NCBI RefSeq assembly: GCF_901827205.1
Contig: NZ_LR594675.1
Coordinates: 5,073,501-5,137,500 of the forward strand
Direction of reading: 5' to 3'
Length of the DNA stretch: 64,000 nt
Source of the DNA: Variovorax sp. PBS-H4
GTDB lineage: Bacteria > Pseudomonadota > Gammaproteobacteria > Burkholderiales > Burkholderiaceae_C
The notes under the pieces are model-generated. The model worked only from the letters and a program-made list of their open reading frames with translations, was not told the DNA's origin and did not search any database. The position numbers and the translations under genes are program-made. Shown here piece by piece: positions 35,506 through 43,193 of the stretch (position 1 is the first letter of the stretch; each line of letters opens with the position of its first letter).

Positions 35506-36241
35506 GGCTGGCCGCTCCCAGGTACGCTTCGCGGACTTCCGGGTCGTTGCTGACCTCCTGGTAGCTGCCGCGGCGCAGCACCTTGCCGCGCAGCAGCGCG
35601 ATCACCTCGCACTCCAGGCCGGCGACGAAATGCATGTCGTGCTCGATCGCCAGAATCGTGCGCTTGTGTTCGGTGGCGATGCGCTTGATGAGCGACACGG
35701 TCTGCTGCGTCTCGCGGATGGTCATGCCGGCGGTAGGCTCGTCCAGCAGCAGCACGCGGCTGTCGCCGGCCAGCAGCATGCCGATCTCCAGCCACTGCTT
35801 CTCGCCATGCGCGAGCTCCTCGGCCGTCAGGGCCGCGCGGTGATACAGGCCGATCACGTCCAGCAGTTCTTCCAGTCGTTGCAGGTGCCGGCCGGCGCCG
35901 AGGCGACGCCAGGGCGGCACGCCCACCATCAGCGCGGCCTCCATGTTCTCGGCCACGCTCAGGGCCGGACAGATGCTCGGCGCCTGGAACTTGCGCAGCA
36001 CGCCGAGGCGCGCGATGCGCGGCGGTGGCAGGCCGGTGATGTCGCGGCCGTCGAACCAGACGGTGCCTGCGGTCGGAGCGAGGTCGCCGCTGATGACGGC
36101 CAGCAAGGTGGACTTGCCGCAGCCGTTGGGTCCGACAATGCAGTAGACCTGCCCGGCATCGAGCGACAGGTCCACCCCTTCGAGCGCCCGCACGCCGCCG
36201 AAGTGCTTCTGCACGCCGCGGACCTCAAGCAATGCGGACAC
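35498..36241 (-). CDS. ABC ATPase, LivG/UrtD-like
   Basis: A 247-residue ATP-binding subunit. Walker A is GPNGCGKST (37-45), Walker B LLLDEPTAG, and the signature is the unusual LAHGEKQWLEIGM. The HGxKQWLEIGM form, together with GVLRKFQAPSI, is a UrtD trait and differs from the LSYGxQR of classical LivG. The GTG start at 36241 is preferred because AAGAAGG lies 9 nt upstream and it follows the binding-protein stop by two bases; GTG 36259 would extend it by six residues. Confidence 0.92.
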   Translation of the reverse strand: MSALLEVRGVQKHFGGVRALEGVDLSLDAGQVYCIVGPNGCGKSTLLAVISGDLAPTAGTVWFDGRDITGLPPPRIARLGVLRKFQAPSICPALSVAENMEAALMVGVPPWRRLGAGRHLQRLEELLDVIGLYHRAALTAEELAHGEKQWLEIGMLLAGDSRVLLLDEPTAGMTIRETQQTVSLIKRIATEHKRTILAIEHDMHFVAGLECEVIALLRGKVLRRGSYQEVSNDPEVREAYLGAASHV

Positions 36242-36243
36242 GC

Positions 36244-37440
36244 TCAGGCCTTCTTGCACTGCGAAGGCGCGACCACGCGGCCGACATCCTGCAGCAGGTC
36301 CAGGCTGCCGCCCTTTGCTACCGAGATCACCGTGTTGAGGTCGACATGGCGGTCGCTGGCGCGAAGCAGCACCTCGCCGTTGCCCGTCGCCAGGGTCTGG
36401 CCGAGCATGGCATCGGTCACGCGTTCCTTGTCGGCCGTCTTGGCGCGCTGCACGCCGCCGAAGTAGAAGCGCATCAGGTTGTAGTGCGCATAGAGGTTGT
36501 TCGACACGATGGTCTGCGGACCGAAGCGCTCGCGCACCTTCTTCACGAAGTCGGCCGCCTCCGGCTTCTTGAGCGTCGAGGTGAAGCTCGAGACGGTCAC
36601 GATGTCGTCGGACTCCTGCGTCGACAGTCCGGCGAGGTAGTTCTCGCTGAAGCCGAAGAACAGCACGCGCAGCTTGCGCTTGAGGCCGGCGCCGGCGAAC
36701 TGCTTGATCAAGGTCACGGCGTCCGCTCCGACGACGCTGACGACCAGCGTGTCGGCGCCAGAGGCCTCGATCTTGCGCAGCGTGCTGGCGTAGTCCTTGA
36801 TGCCGAAGGGCACGTACTCCTCGCCCAGCACGGTGGCGCCGTTCTTCTGCGCCGACGCGCGCACCGCCTCGTTCATGCGCTTGGGCCAGATGTAGTCGCT
36901 GCCGATGAGGTACAGCTTCTTGCCGACGTTCTTGCTCGCGTAGCTGATCAGCGGCTCGACCCAGGCGGCCGGAAGGGCGGAAAAGCAGGTGATGTAGCGG
37001 CTGCAGGTGCCGCCTTCGTAGTCGGTGGCATAGAGCAGCGGCACCTTCGCACGCTCGATGGTCGGACGCACGGCATCGCGCTCCGCGCTGGTGAGCGGGC
37101 CGAGGATCGCATCGACGCCGTCGCGACGAATCAGCTCCTGCGCGCGCTCGACCGCGGTCTTGGGATCGGTGCGCGTATCGGCCCGCACCAGTTCGACCTT
37201 GTGGCCCAGCAGGCCGCCGGCTTCGTTGATTTCATCGATCGCCATCTTGCCGCCCTGGAAGCCTTGTTCGCCCAGCGCTTCGAGGCCCCCTGAGAAGGGT
37301 TGCAGGATGCCGATCTTCACGGGGCCGCCGGCAGCGGCGTGGACGAGGCCGGGCAGGCCGAGCGTTCCGGTGGCCAGCGCCGCGGCACCGGCACGAACGA
37401 AGATGCGCCGGCGCGGCGAGATGACGAGTGGGGCATGCAT
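36244..37440 (-). CDS. periplasmic substrate-binding protein, AmiC/UrtA-like
   Basis: A 398-residue type I periplasmic binding protein. The N-terminus MHAPLVISPRRRIFVRAG followed by a hydrophobic stretch looks like a twin-arginine signal. The mature protein starts near GGPVKIGILQPFSGG. Segments TDYEGGTCSRYITCFSAL and YLIGSDYIWPKRMN follow the pattern of the AmiC/UrtA group that binds urea or short amides rather than branched-chain amino acids. The ATG at 37440 has a GGAG nine bases upstream. It is the second gene of the operon, between the isochorismatase-family hydrolase and the ATPases. Confidence 0.92.
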   Translation of the reverse strand: MHAPLVISPRRRIFVRAGAAALATGTLGLPGLVHAAAGGPVKIGILQPFSGGLEALGEQGFQGGKMAIDEINEAGGLLGHKVELVRADTRTDPKTAVERAQELIRRDGVDAILGPLTSAERDAVRPTIERAKVPLLYATDYEGGTCSRYITCFSALPAAWVEPLISYASKNVGKKLYLIGSDYIWPKRMNEAVRASAQKNGATVLGEEYVPFGIKDYASTLRKIEASGADTLVVSVVGADAVTLIKQFAGAGLKRKLRVLFFGFSENYLAGLSTQESDDIVTVSSFTSTLKKPEAADFVKKVRERFGPQTIVSNNLYAHYNLMRFYFGGVQRAKTADKERVTDAMLGQTLATGNGEVLLRASDRHVDLNTVISVAKGGSLDLLQDVGRVVAPSQCKKA

Positions 37441-37519
37441 GCGAGAAGCTCCAGAGGTTGAACGCTGAAGAGAAGAAACCCGGGCCATGCAGGCGCCGTT
37501 CGGATGGACCGCCGGCGCG

Positions 37520-38176
37520 TCAGGCGAATTCGAATCGATTGCCGACCAGGCCGCCGCCGGAATAGGCGCGTGCCACCTCGGTCGAATCGGTGACCCAGCC
37601 GAAACTGGTGGCGATGTCGAAGAGCGAAGACGTCTGCTCGCGCGCCGACGGTGCGGCCACGCAGTCTTCGGGCACGAACACGCGGTAGCCGAGGAAGAAG
37701 GCGTCGTGTACCGTCGACCGCACGCAGATGTTGGTGACCACGCCCATCACGACGACGCTGTCGACTTCGAGGTCCTTCAATGTCATGTCGAGGTCGGTGC
37801 CGAAGAAACCCGAATAGCGGCGCTTGATGACGTAGTGGTCGTCGGGACGCGCCTTCAGGGCATCCACCACGCGCGCGCCCCAGGTGCCTTCGATGCAATG
37901 GCGGGACCGCTTGAGGAACTCGCGGTCGCGATGCACCCCCGGGCGGTGCGCATCGGTGATGAACACGATCGGGCCTCCGGCCTCGCGCGCCGCGTCGATG
38001 ACTGCGAGCTGTGGTCCGATCAGCTTTTCGTAGCCGGGCAGCACCATGGCGCCGCCTTCCACGCAGAAGTCGTTCTCCATGTCCACCACGAGCACCGCGG
38101 TGTTGCGGGCCGTTATGGCCGTCGGCTCTGAAATTCCCTTGGCCGAGAACGCGTCGACCGCTGTGTTCGGAATCAT
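37520..38176 (-). CDS. isochorismatase-family cysteine hydrolase
   Basis: A 218-residue hydrolase with the full catalytic triad Asp32 (VVDMEND), Lys118 (VIKRRYSG) and Cys151 (VTNICVRST), and the non-prolyl cis-peptide region VVT just before the cysteine. Relatives split amide or carbamoyl groups (biuret, ureidoacrylate, N-carbamoyl compounds, nicotinamide). Being first in the operon of a Urt-like ABC importer suggests that it hydrolyses the imported amide or ureide; the substrate is not known. The gap to the next gene is 79 bp. A promoter-proximal inverted repeat lies 43 bp upstream. Confidence 0.9.
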   Translation of the reverse strand: MIPNTAVDAFSAKGISEPTAITARNTAVLVVDMENDFCVEGGAMVLPGYEKLIGPQLAVIDAAREAGGPIVFITDAHRPGVHRDREFLKRSRHCIEGTWGARVVDALKARPDDHYVIKRRYSGFFGTDLDMTLKDLEVDSVVVMGVVTNICVRSTVHDAFFLGYRVFVPEDCVAAPSAREQTSSLFDIATSFGWVTDSTEVARAYSGGGLVGNRFEFA

Positions 38177-38218
38177 CGTCGGGCGCCTTCCAGTTGGGTG
38201 GCAGTCAATTCCAGTTCA

Positions 38219-38234
38219 TGTAGCCTTCGCTACA
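38219..38234. promoter_or_regulatory. inverted repeat TGTAGC-CTTC-GCTACA upstream of the amidase/ABC operon
   Basis: Perfect 6-bp arms around a 4-base centre, in an AT-rich stretch (38205-38265) before the first gene of the Urt-like operon. It could be an operator or a short leader hairpin. No regulator gene is adjacent. Confidence 0.42.
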
Positions 38235-38328
38235 TTTTCATGAAGTGCATACTACATATCGCGCAAACGGGTGACAAGCCCTTTTTGCCCGCACATCGGA
38301 GCTGGCCACGGACCCTTGCGGATCGTCA

Positions 38329-39522
38329 TCAGCCCTCTCCCCTGCTTTGACGCCGCGCCGAGAATTTCAGGCCCAGGCACAGCGGCAAAGCAATGGCGGG
38401 CAACAGCGCCATTAGCAGGAAGCCGCCGGCTCCGAGGCGTGCATAGAGCATTCCGGTCGACATGGTCAGAAGCGCTGTCACCAGTCCTGGTCCGAGTGCA
38501 TACATGGCTTGGCCGGTCGCGGCAAGATGCCGAGGCACGGTGGTGCCCATGAGGCGCATACACGCGAGATGCAGAAGCGCAAACGTCAATCCATGCAGGG
38601 GCTGTACGAGTGCCAGCGCCCAGGGATCGGTCGAAGACGCCACCACGAGCCATCGCACGACAGCCGCCGTGCACGCGATCGCAGCTGCACCACTCGACCC
38701 GAGCGAATCGAGCCATCGAGGTCCGATGAACACGAAGACCAGGACCTCCGCGACAACGGCTTCGGACCACAGGACACTGATCGTGGCCTGGCTCACGCCT
38801 GCTGCGTTCCATCGGATGACAGCGAATGCGTCATGCATGGCATGGCTGCCGTAGACCAGGGCCGCGATGAGGAGCATGCGCCGGAACACGACGATCCCCA
38901 GCAGTTCCCCGATGGCCGCGAAGGATGATCGTTCAGGGGCGACGCGGGTGTTGTCACCCCGCGCTGGCAGCAGCATGGTGCTTGCTGCTGCGAGCAGAAG
39001 GAGTGTCCCATGCATCCATGCGATCGATGTGAGTGCCGTCCAGCCGATGACTTGGCCAGCGACCAGCGTTCCGAACACGAAGGCGGCCGATGCCGCACCT
39101 CGTACCCAGCCATATTCGAACCTCGTTGCGGATGAAGCGGCCGACTTCGAAGCATCCAGCGCCAAGGCGTCGGCAAGCGACGTGGTTGGTGTGAGCGCAG
39201 CTTCATGGCAGAGCCGGACGACCAGAAAGATCCAGAACCCGCCGACCCAGGGAAGCCCAAGTGCAAGGCAGGCAGCAAGGGCCGCAGCGGCGGCCAGCAC
39301 GTGACTCAACCGCTCCAAGCGATCTGCCAGGCGCGCTGCAACCGGGCCGGCAATCAGCCGTACGATGGTCCCGAGTCCCAGCAGAAGCCCGATCTGCTCG
39401 GGTGACATCCCTCGCGTTTCGAAAAAGCGAGGCCAGAAGGGCGACGCCACCCCGAATGATGCGTACAGCAACACATAGAGAAGGATGAAGGATCGCAACG
39501 CGTGAGGCTGGGGCGTTCGCAT
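38329..39522 (-). CDS. MFS transporter, 3-phenylpropionate (HcaT)-like family
   Basis: A 397-residue carrier with about 12 hydrophobic helices. The N-terminal YASFGVASPFWPRFFETRGMS and the loop GPVAARLADRLERLSH match the MFS_1-like/HcaT group. The C-terminal half has LVQPLHGLTFALLHLACMRLMG, also typical. HcaT itself carries phenylpropionate, but group members vary widely, so the substrate is open. It is a single-gene unit, divergent from the riboswitch-dadA unit. The tail is arginine-rich and cytosolic. Confidence 0.85.
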   Translation of the reverse strand: MRTPQPHALRSFILLYVLLYASFGVASPFWPRFFETRGMSPEQIGLLLGLGTIVRLIAGPVAARLADRLERLSHVLAAAAALAACLALGLPWVGGFWIFLVVRLCHEAALTPTTSLADALALDASKSAASSATRFEYGWVRGAASAAFVFGTLVAGQVIGWTALTSIAWMHGTLLLLAAASTMLLPARGDNTRVAPERSSFAAIGELLGIVVFRRMLLIAALVYGSHAMHDAFAVIRWNAAGVSQATISVLWSEAVVAEVLVFVFIGPRWLDSLGSSGAAAIACTAAVVRWLVVASSTDPWALALVQPLHGLTFALLHLACMRLMGTTVPRHLAATGQAMYALGPGLVTALLTMSTGMLYARLGAGGFLLMALLPAIALPLCLGLKFSARRQSRGEG

Positions 39523-39637
39523 GGCGCATGTTCGGGTTTCAGGTGCGCATCGTCACAGAACGCGGGGAGCGTCGGGGGCGGGATTACCCAAGCGCCGAGC
39601 GCCCCGCCGGATGCGGGTACCCGGCGCGCAGAAGCGC

Positions 39638-39666
39638 TTGGCGGTGCGGGCCGCGCCCTCTACAAT
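39638..39666 (+). promoter_or_regulatory. sigma70 promoter of the glycine-riboswitch/dadA transcript
   Basis: TTGGCG (39638-39643), a 17-bp spacer and TACAAT (39661-39666) give a good vegetative promoter. Transcription would start near 39673, a few bases before the first aptamer. An 8-bp inverted repeat CCAAGCGC / GCGCTTGG (39588-39595 and 39634-39641) overlaps the -35 box. Confidence 0.8.
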
Positions 39667-39679
39667 CTGCCTCACTGCA

Positions 39680-39876
39680 GGAGAGCGGGCCGCTGCGAGG
39701 CGGCCCCACCGAAGGCGCAAACTCCCATAAACGCTCAGGTCCGCTCGCAACAACGAGCCTGTACTGCATCAACTGTCAAAGCCGTCTGGAGAGCCATCAC
39801 ACCACGTGATGCACCGAAGGAGCAAACCCGCTGCGGGCGCAGCGGGCGAATCTCTCAGGTACCGAGGACAGGGGGA
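39680..39876 (+). ncRNA. tandem glycine riboswitch
   Basis: Two glycine aptamers in series. The first runs from GGAGAG (39680) through CACCGAAGGCGCAAACTC to about 39766. The second runs from GGAGAG (39788) through GCACCGAAGGAGCAAAC, a GC hairpin, and ATCTCTCAGGTACCGAGGAC to about 39876. The CACCGAAGG-GCAAAC and CTCAGGT blocks are diagnostic of this class. The second aptamer is closer to consensus than the first. It precedes dadA by about 90 nt, so glycine probably gates expression of an amino-acid-oxidising enzyme. No intrinsic terminator is evident, so control of translation initiation is more likely. Confidence 0.92.
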
Positions 39877-39965
39877 GCGGCAACTTGGACGCATGGTCCG
39901 GTTGCTTTCTTTTCGAGCTTCCGTTTCCGTTGCGTTCGAGCGCTGCAACCTCAAAGGTGCATGAA

Positions 39966-41291
39966 ATGCGCGTGATCGTTCTTGGTGCCGGCCTGCTCGG
40001 CGTGACTTCCGCTTACTACCTCCAGCAACTCGGCCACGAAGTGACCGTGGTCGACCGGCAGGCCACACCGGCTGCCGAAACCAGCTTTGCCAATGGCGGC
40101 CAGATCTCCGTCAGCCACGCCGAACCCTGGGCCAACCCGAGTGCGCCGCTCAAGGTGCTGCAATGGCTCGGCAAGGAAGATGCGCCGCTCCTGTTCCGCA
40201 TCCGGGCAGACATGCGCCAGTGGCTCTGGGGCCTGCAGTTCCTGCGCGAATGCACGCCGGCGCGCACGCGCCACAACATCGAGCAGATCGTGCGGCTGGG
40301 CACCTACAGCCGCGAAACGCTGCAGCAGTTGCGCCGCGAAACCGGCCTTGCCTATCACCAGCGCACCCAGGGCATCCTGCACTTCTATACGACGCAGAAG
40401 GAATTCGATGGGGCGTTGAAGCCGGCTGAGCAGATGCGCGCGCTGGGCTGCGAGCGGCAGGTGATCTCGGCGGACAAGGCGGTGGAGATCGAGCCCGCAC
40501 TGGCCCACATCCGCTCTCACCTGGCGGGGGCTACCTACACGGCCGAGGACGAATCAGGCGACGCCAACCGCTTTGCGCGCGAACTGGTCAGGCTTGCGTC
40601 CGCGGCCGGCGTGAACTTCCTCATGAGCCACACCGTGACCGCGCTGCGCGAATCCGGCGGCAGCATCGACCATGTGGAAGCGACGGACGACGAAGGCCGC
40701 TTCCAGCGCATCCGCGGCGATGCCTTCGTGCTGGCGATGGGCTCGCTGAGCCCGCTGTACGCCGCACCGCTCGGCATCAAGCTGCCGATCTACCCGGCCA
40801 AGGGCTATTCGGTGACGCTGCCTGTCAAGGACGCATCGAAAGCGCACCAGGTCTCCCTGACCGACGACGAATACAAGCTGGTGTTCTCGCGCTACACCTC
40901 CGAGAGCGGCGACCGCCTGCGCATCGCCGGCACGGCTGAGCTCAATGGCTACGACCGCGACCTGAACCGCGTGCGCTGCGAAGCCATCGTGCGGCGCGTC
41001 GAAGAACTGTTCCCGGGCGCCGGCGATACCCGCCAGGCCCAGTTCTGGACTGGCCTGCGGCCGGCAACGCCGAGCAACGTGCCGCTGATCGGAAAAACAA
41101 AGCTGCCGAACCTGTTCCTCAACACCGGCCATGGCACGCTGGGATGGACGCACGCCTGCGGCTCGGGCAAATCGATCGCGCGCATCGTGAGCGGGCTCGC
41201 GCCCGAGGTGGACTTCGCGTTCACCGGGCTGCACGACGGGACGAAAGGCATCCGGCAGCCTGCCTCATCCACCCCTTGGCTGCAGCGCTGA
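39966..41291 (+). CDS. dadA: D-amino acid dehydrogenase small subunit-like flavoprotein
   Basis: A 441-residue FAD-dependent DAO-family enzyme. The dinucleotide-binding motif VLGAGLLGVTSAYYLQQLGH lies at the N-terminus, and the second FAD segment with RPATPSNVPLIGKTK and GHGTLGWTHACGSGK near the C-terminus. It oxidises D-amino acids to 2-oxo acids and ammonia, passing electrons to the respiratory chain; glycine or sarcosine oxidation is also possible given the glycine riboswitch upstream. The ATG at 39966 has an AAGGTG Shine-Dalgarno; the frame further upstream runs into the riboswitch leader. Confidence 0.94.
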   Translation: MRVIVLGAGLLGVTSAYYLQQLGHEVTVVDRQATPAAETSFANGGQISVSHAEPWANPSAPLKVLQWLGKEDAPLLFRIRADMRQWLWGLQFLRECTPARTRHNIEQIVRLGTYSRETLQQLRRETGLAYHQRTQGILHFYTTQKEFDGALKPAEQMRALGCERQVISADKAVEIEPALAHIRSHLAGATYTAEDESGDANRFARELVRLASAAGVNFLMSHTVTALRESGGSIDHVEATDDEGRFQRIRGDAFVLAMGSLSPLYAAPLGIKLPIYPAKGYSVTLPVKDASKAHQVSLTDDEYKLVFSRYTSESGDRLRIAGTAELNGYDRDLNRVRCEAIVRRVEELFPGAGDTRQAQFWTGLRPATPSNVPLIGKTKLPNLFLNTGHGTLGWTHACGSGKSIARIVSGLAPEVDFAFTGLHDGTKGIRQPASSTPWLQR

Positions 41292-41301
41292 CGACCTGCC
41301 T

Positions 41302-41335
41302 GCTGCACGCACGCGGTTCAACACGTGCGTGCAGC
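41302..41335. terminator. 12-bp hairpin between convergent dadA and pntB
   Basis: GCTGCACGCACG (41302-41313) pairs perfectly with CGTGCGTGCAGC (41324-41335) across a 10-base loop. It lies between the stops of dadA and pntB. No T tract follows, so it may be a Rho-assisted terminator or RNA-stabilising structure for either transcript. Confidence 0.6.
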
Positions 41336-41345
41336 TTGACTGCTC

Positions 41346-42833
41346 TTACTCGATCGCCTTGCCCATGTCCTCGACCACCTTCTTGGCGTCGCCGAAGACC
41401 ATCATGGTCTTGTCCATGTAGAACAGCTCGTTGTCCAGCCCGGCATAGCCCGCGGCCATGCTGCGCTTGTTCACGATCACCGTCTTGGCCTTGTAGGCCT
41501 CCAGGATCGGCATGCCGTAGATCGGCGTGCCCTTGGTGAGCGCGGCCGGGTTCACCACGTCGTTGGCCCCCAGGATGATCGCCACGTCGGCCTGCGCGAA
41601 CTCGCCGTTGATGTCCTCCATCTCGAACACCTGGTCGTAGGGCACCTCGGCCTCCGCCAGCAGCACGTTCATGTGCCCCGGCATGCGCCCGGCCACCGGG
41701 TGGATCGCGTACTTCACCGTCACGCCCTTCTCGGTGAGCTTCTGCGCCAGCTCGTTGACCGCGTGCTGCGCGCGCGCCACCGCCAGCCCATAGCCGGGCA
41801 CGATGATCACGGTCTCGGCGTTGGAGAGCATGTAGGCCGCGTCGTCGGCGCTGCCGCTCTTGACCGGGCGCTGCTCCTGGGCCGCGCCCGTGGCCGTTGC
41901 CGCCTCGCCGCCGAAGCCGCCCAGGATCACGTTGAAGAACGAGCGGTTCATCGCCTTGCACATGATGTAGCTCAGGATCGCCCCCGAGCTGCCCACCAGC
42001 GAGCCCGCCACGATCAGCATGGCGTTGTTCAGGCTGAAGCCGATGCCCGCGGCCGCCCAGCCCGAGTAGCTGTTGAGCATCGACACCACCACCGGCATGT
42101 CCGCCCCGCCGATCGGGATGATGATCAGCACCCCCATCACGAAGGCCAGCAGCAGCATCAGGAAGAAGGCAGTCCAGCTCTCGGTGGCCATGTACACCAG
42201 CCCCAGGCCGATGGTCGCGAGCCCCAGCACCAGGTTGAGCATGTGCTGGCCCTTGAACTGCACCGGCGCACCCTGGAACAGGCGGAACTTGTACTTGCCC
42301 GAGAGCTTGCCGAAGGCGATGACCGAGCCGCTGAAGGTGATGGCGCCGATGGCCGCGCCCAGGAACAGCTCCAGCCGGTTGCCCGCCGGAATCGCCCAGC
42401 GCGCCAGGCCGTCGACCACGTAGGCACCCTCGGGCGTGTTGCCCCCGATGAGCGCAGCCACCGGAGGCGGCGTGATGCCGAAGGCCCACGGCTCGACCAC
42501 GGCCGCCACCGCGATGAAGACAGCCGCCAGACCGATCATGCTGTGGAAGAAGGCGACCAGCTCGGGCATCTGGGTCATCTCGACAGTCTTGGCGCGGTAG
42601 GCGCCGTAGCCGCCGCCCACCACCAGGCCCAGCAGCACCCAGGCCATGCCCTGGCCCCTGCCGCCGGCGAGCTGCACGATCAGCGCCGCGGTGGTCAGGA
42701 TGGCGATGGCCATGCCGGCCATGCCGAACATGTTGCCGCGGATCGAGGTGGTCGGATGGCTCAGGCCCTTGAGGGACTGGATGAAGCAGACGCTGGCGAC
42801 CAGGTACAGCAGCGTGACGACGTTCATCGACAT
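41346..42833 (-). CDS. pntB: NAD(P) transhydrogenase subunit beta
   Basis: A 495-residue subunit carrying most of the membrane domain plus the NADP(H)-binding domain III of the proton-translocating transhydrogenase. About eight transmembrane helices occupy the first 270 residues. Domain III has VIIVPGYGLAVARAQHAV (NADP-binding), AIHPVAGRMPGHMNVLLAEA and GANDVVNPAA. With PntAa and PntAb it makes NADPH from NADH using the proton gradient. It is the last of three co-directional genes, starting 2 bp after the pntAb stop. Confidence 0.96.
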   Translation of the reverse strand: MSMNVVTLLYLVASVCFIQSLKGLSHPTTSIRGNMFGMAGMAIAILTTAALIVQLAGGRGQGMAWVLLGLVVGGGYGAYRAKTVEMTQMPELVAFFHSMIGLAAVFIAVAAVVEPWAFGITPPPVAALIGGNTPEGAYVVDGLARWAIPAGNRLELFLGAAIGAITFSGSVIAFGKLSGKYKFRLFQGAPVQFKGQHMLNLVLGLATIGLGLVYMATESWTAFFLMLLLAFVMGVLIIIPIGGADMPVVVSMLNSYSGWAAAGIGFSLNNAMLIVAGSLVGSSGAILSYIMCKAMNRSFFNVILGGFGGEAATATGAAQEQRPVKSGSADDAAYMLSNAETVIIVPGYGLAVARAQHAVNELAQKLTEKGVTVKYAIHPVAGRMPGHMNVLLAEAEVPYDQVFEMEDINGEFAQADVAIILGANDVVNPAALTKGTPIYGMPILEAYKAKTVIVNKRSMAAGYAGLDNELFYMDKTMMVFGDAKKVVEDMGKAIE

Positions 42834-42835
42834 GG

Positions 42836-43168
42836 TCAGTGGCCCCCCGCCTTGGCCGCTGCAGCAGCCGGGGCCTTCTTGTCCTTCTTCCTGAACATCT
42901 CCAGCATGCGCCGGGTGACGAGGAAGCCGCCGAAGACGTTGACCGCTGCCAGGGCCACGGCCAGCACGCCCATGCCCTTGCCCAGCCAGGTGGTGGTGAG
43001 CGCGGCCGCGAGCATGGCGCCCACGATGACGATGGCGGAGATGGCGTTGGTCACGGCCATCAGGGGCGTGTGCAGCGCGGGGGTGACGGTCCAGACCACG
43101 TGGTAGCCCACGTAGATGGCCAGCACGAAGATGATCAGGTTGATGACGGTATGGGATACCGGGTCCAT
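42836..43168 (-). CDS. pntAb: NAD(P) transhydrogenase subunit alpha part 2 (membrane part)
   Basis: A 110-residue membrane subunit with about three helices (LIIFVLAIYVGYHVVWTV; AISAIVIVGAMLAA; GVLAVALAAVNVFGGFLV), equal to the C-terminal membrane part of E. coli PntA. The conserved TPALHTPLMAVTNAIS loop is present. The Lys/Ala-rich tail is not conserved. The split into PntAa and PntAb, as in many alpha- and betaproteobacteria, is normal here and not a frameshift. Confidence 0.95.
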   Translation of the reverse strand: MDPVSHTVINLIIFVLAIYVGYHVVWTVTPALHTPLMAVTNAISAIVIVGAMLAAALTTTWLGKGMGVLAVALAAVNVFGGFLVTRRMLEMFRKKDKKAPAAAAAKAGGH

Positions 43169-43193
43169 GGCTTTCTCCTCGTTCGGCTTGTTC

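Noticed and set aside
41673..43106. 477-codon plus-strand frame opposite pntB/pntAb
   Set aside because: His/Arg/Gly-rich shadow without any motif.
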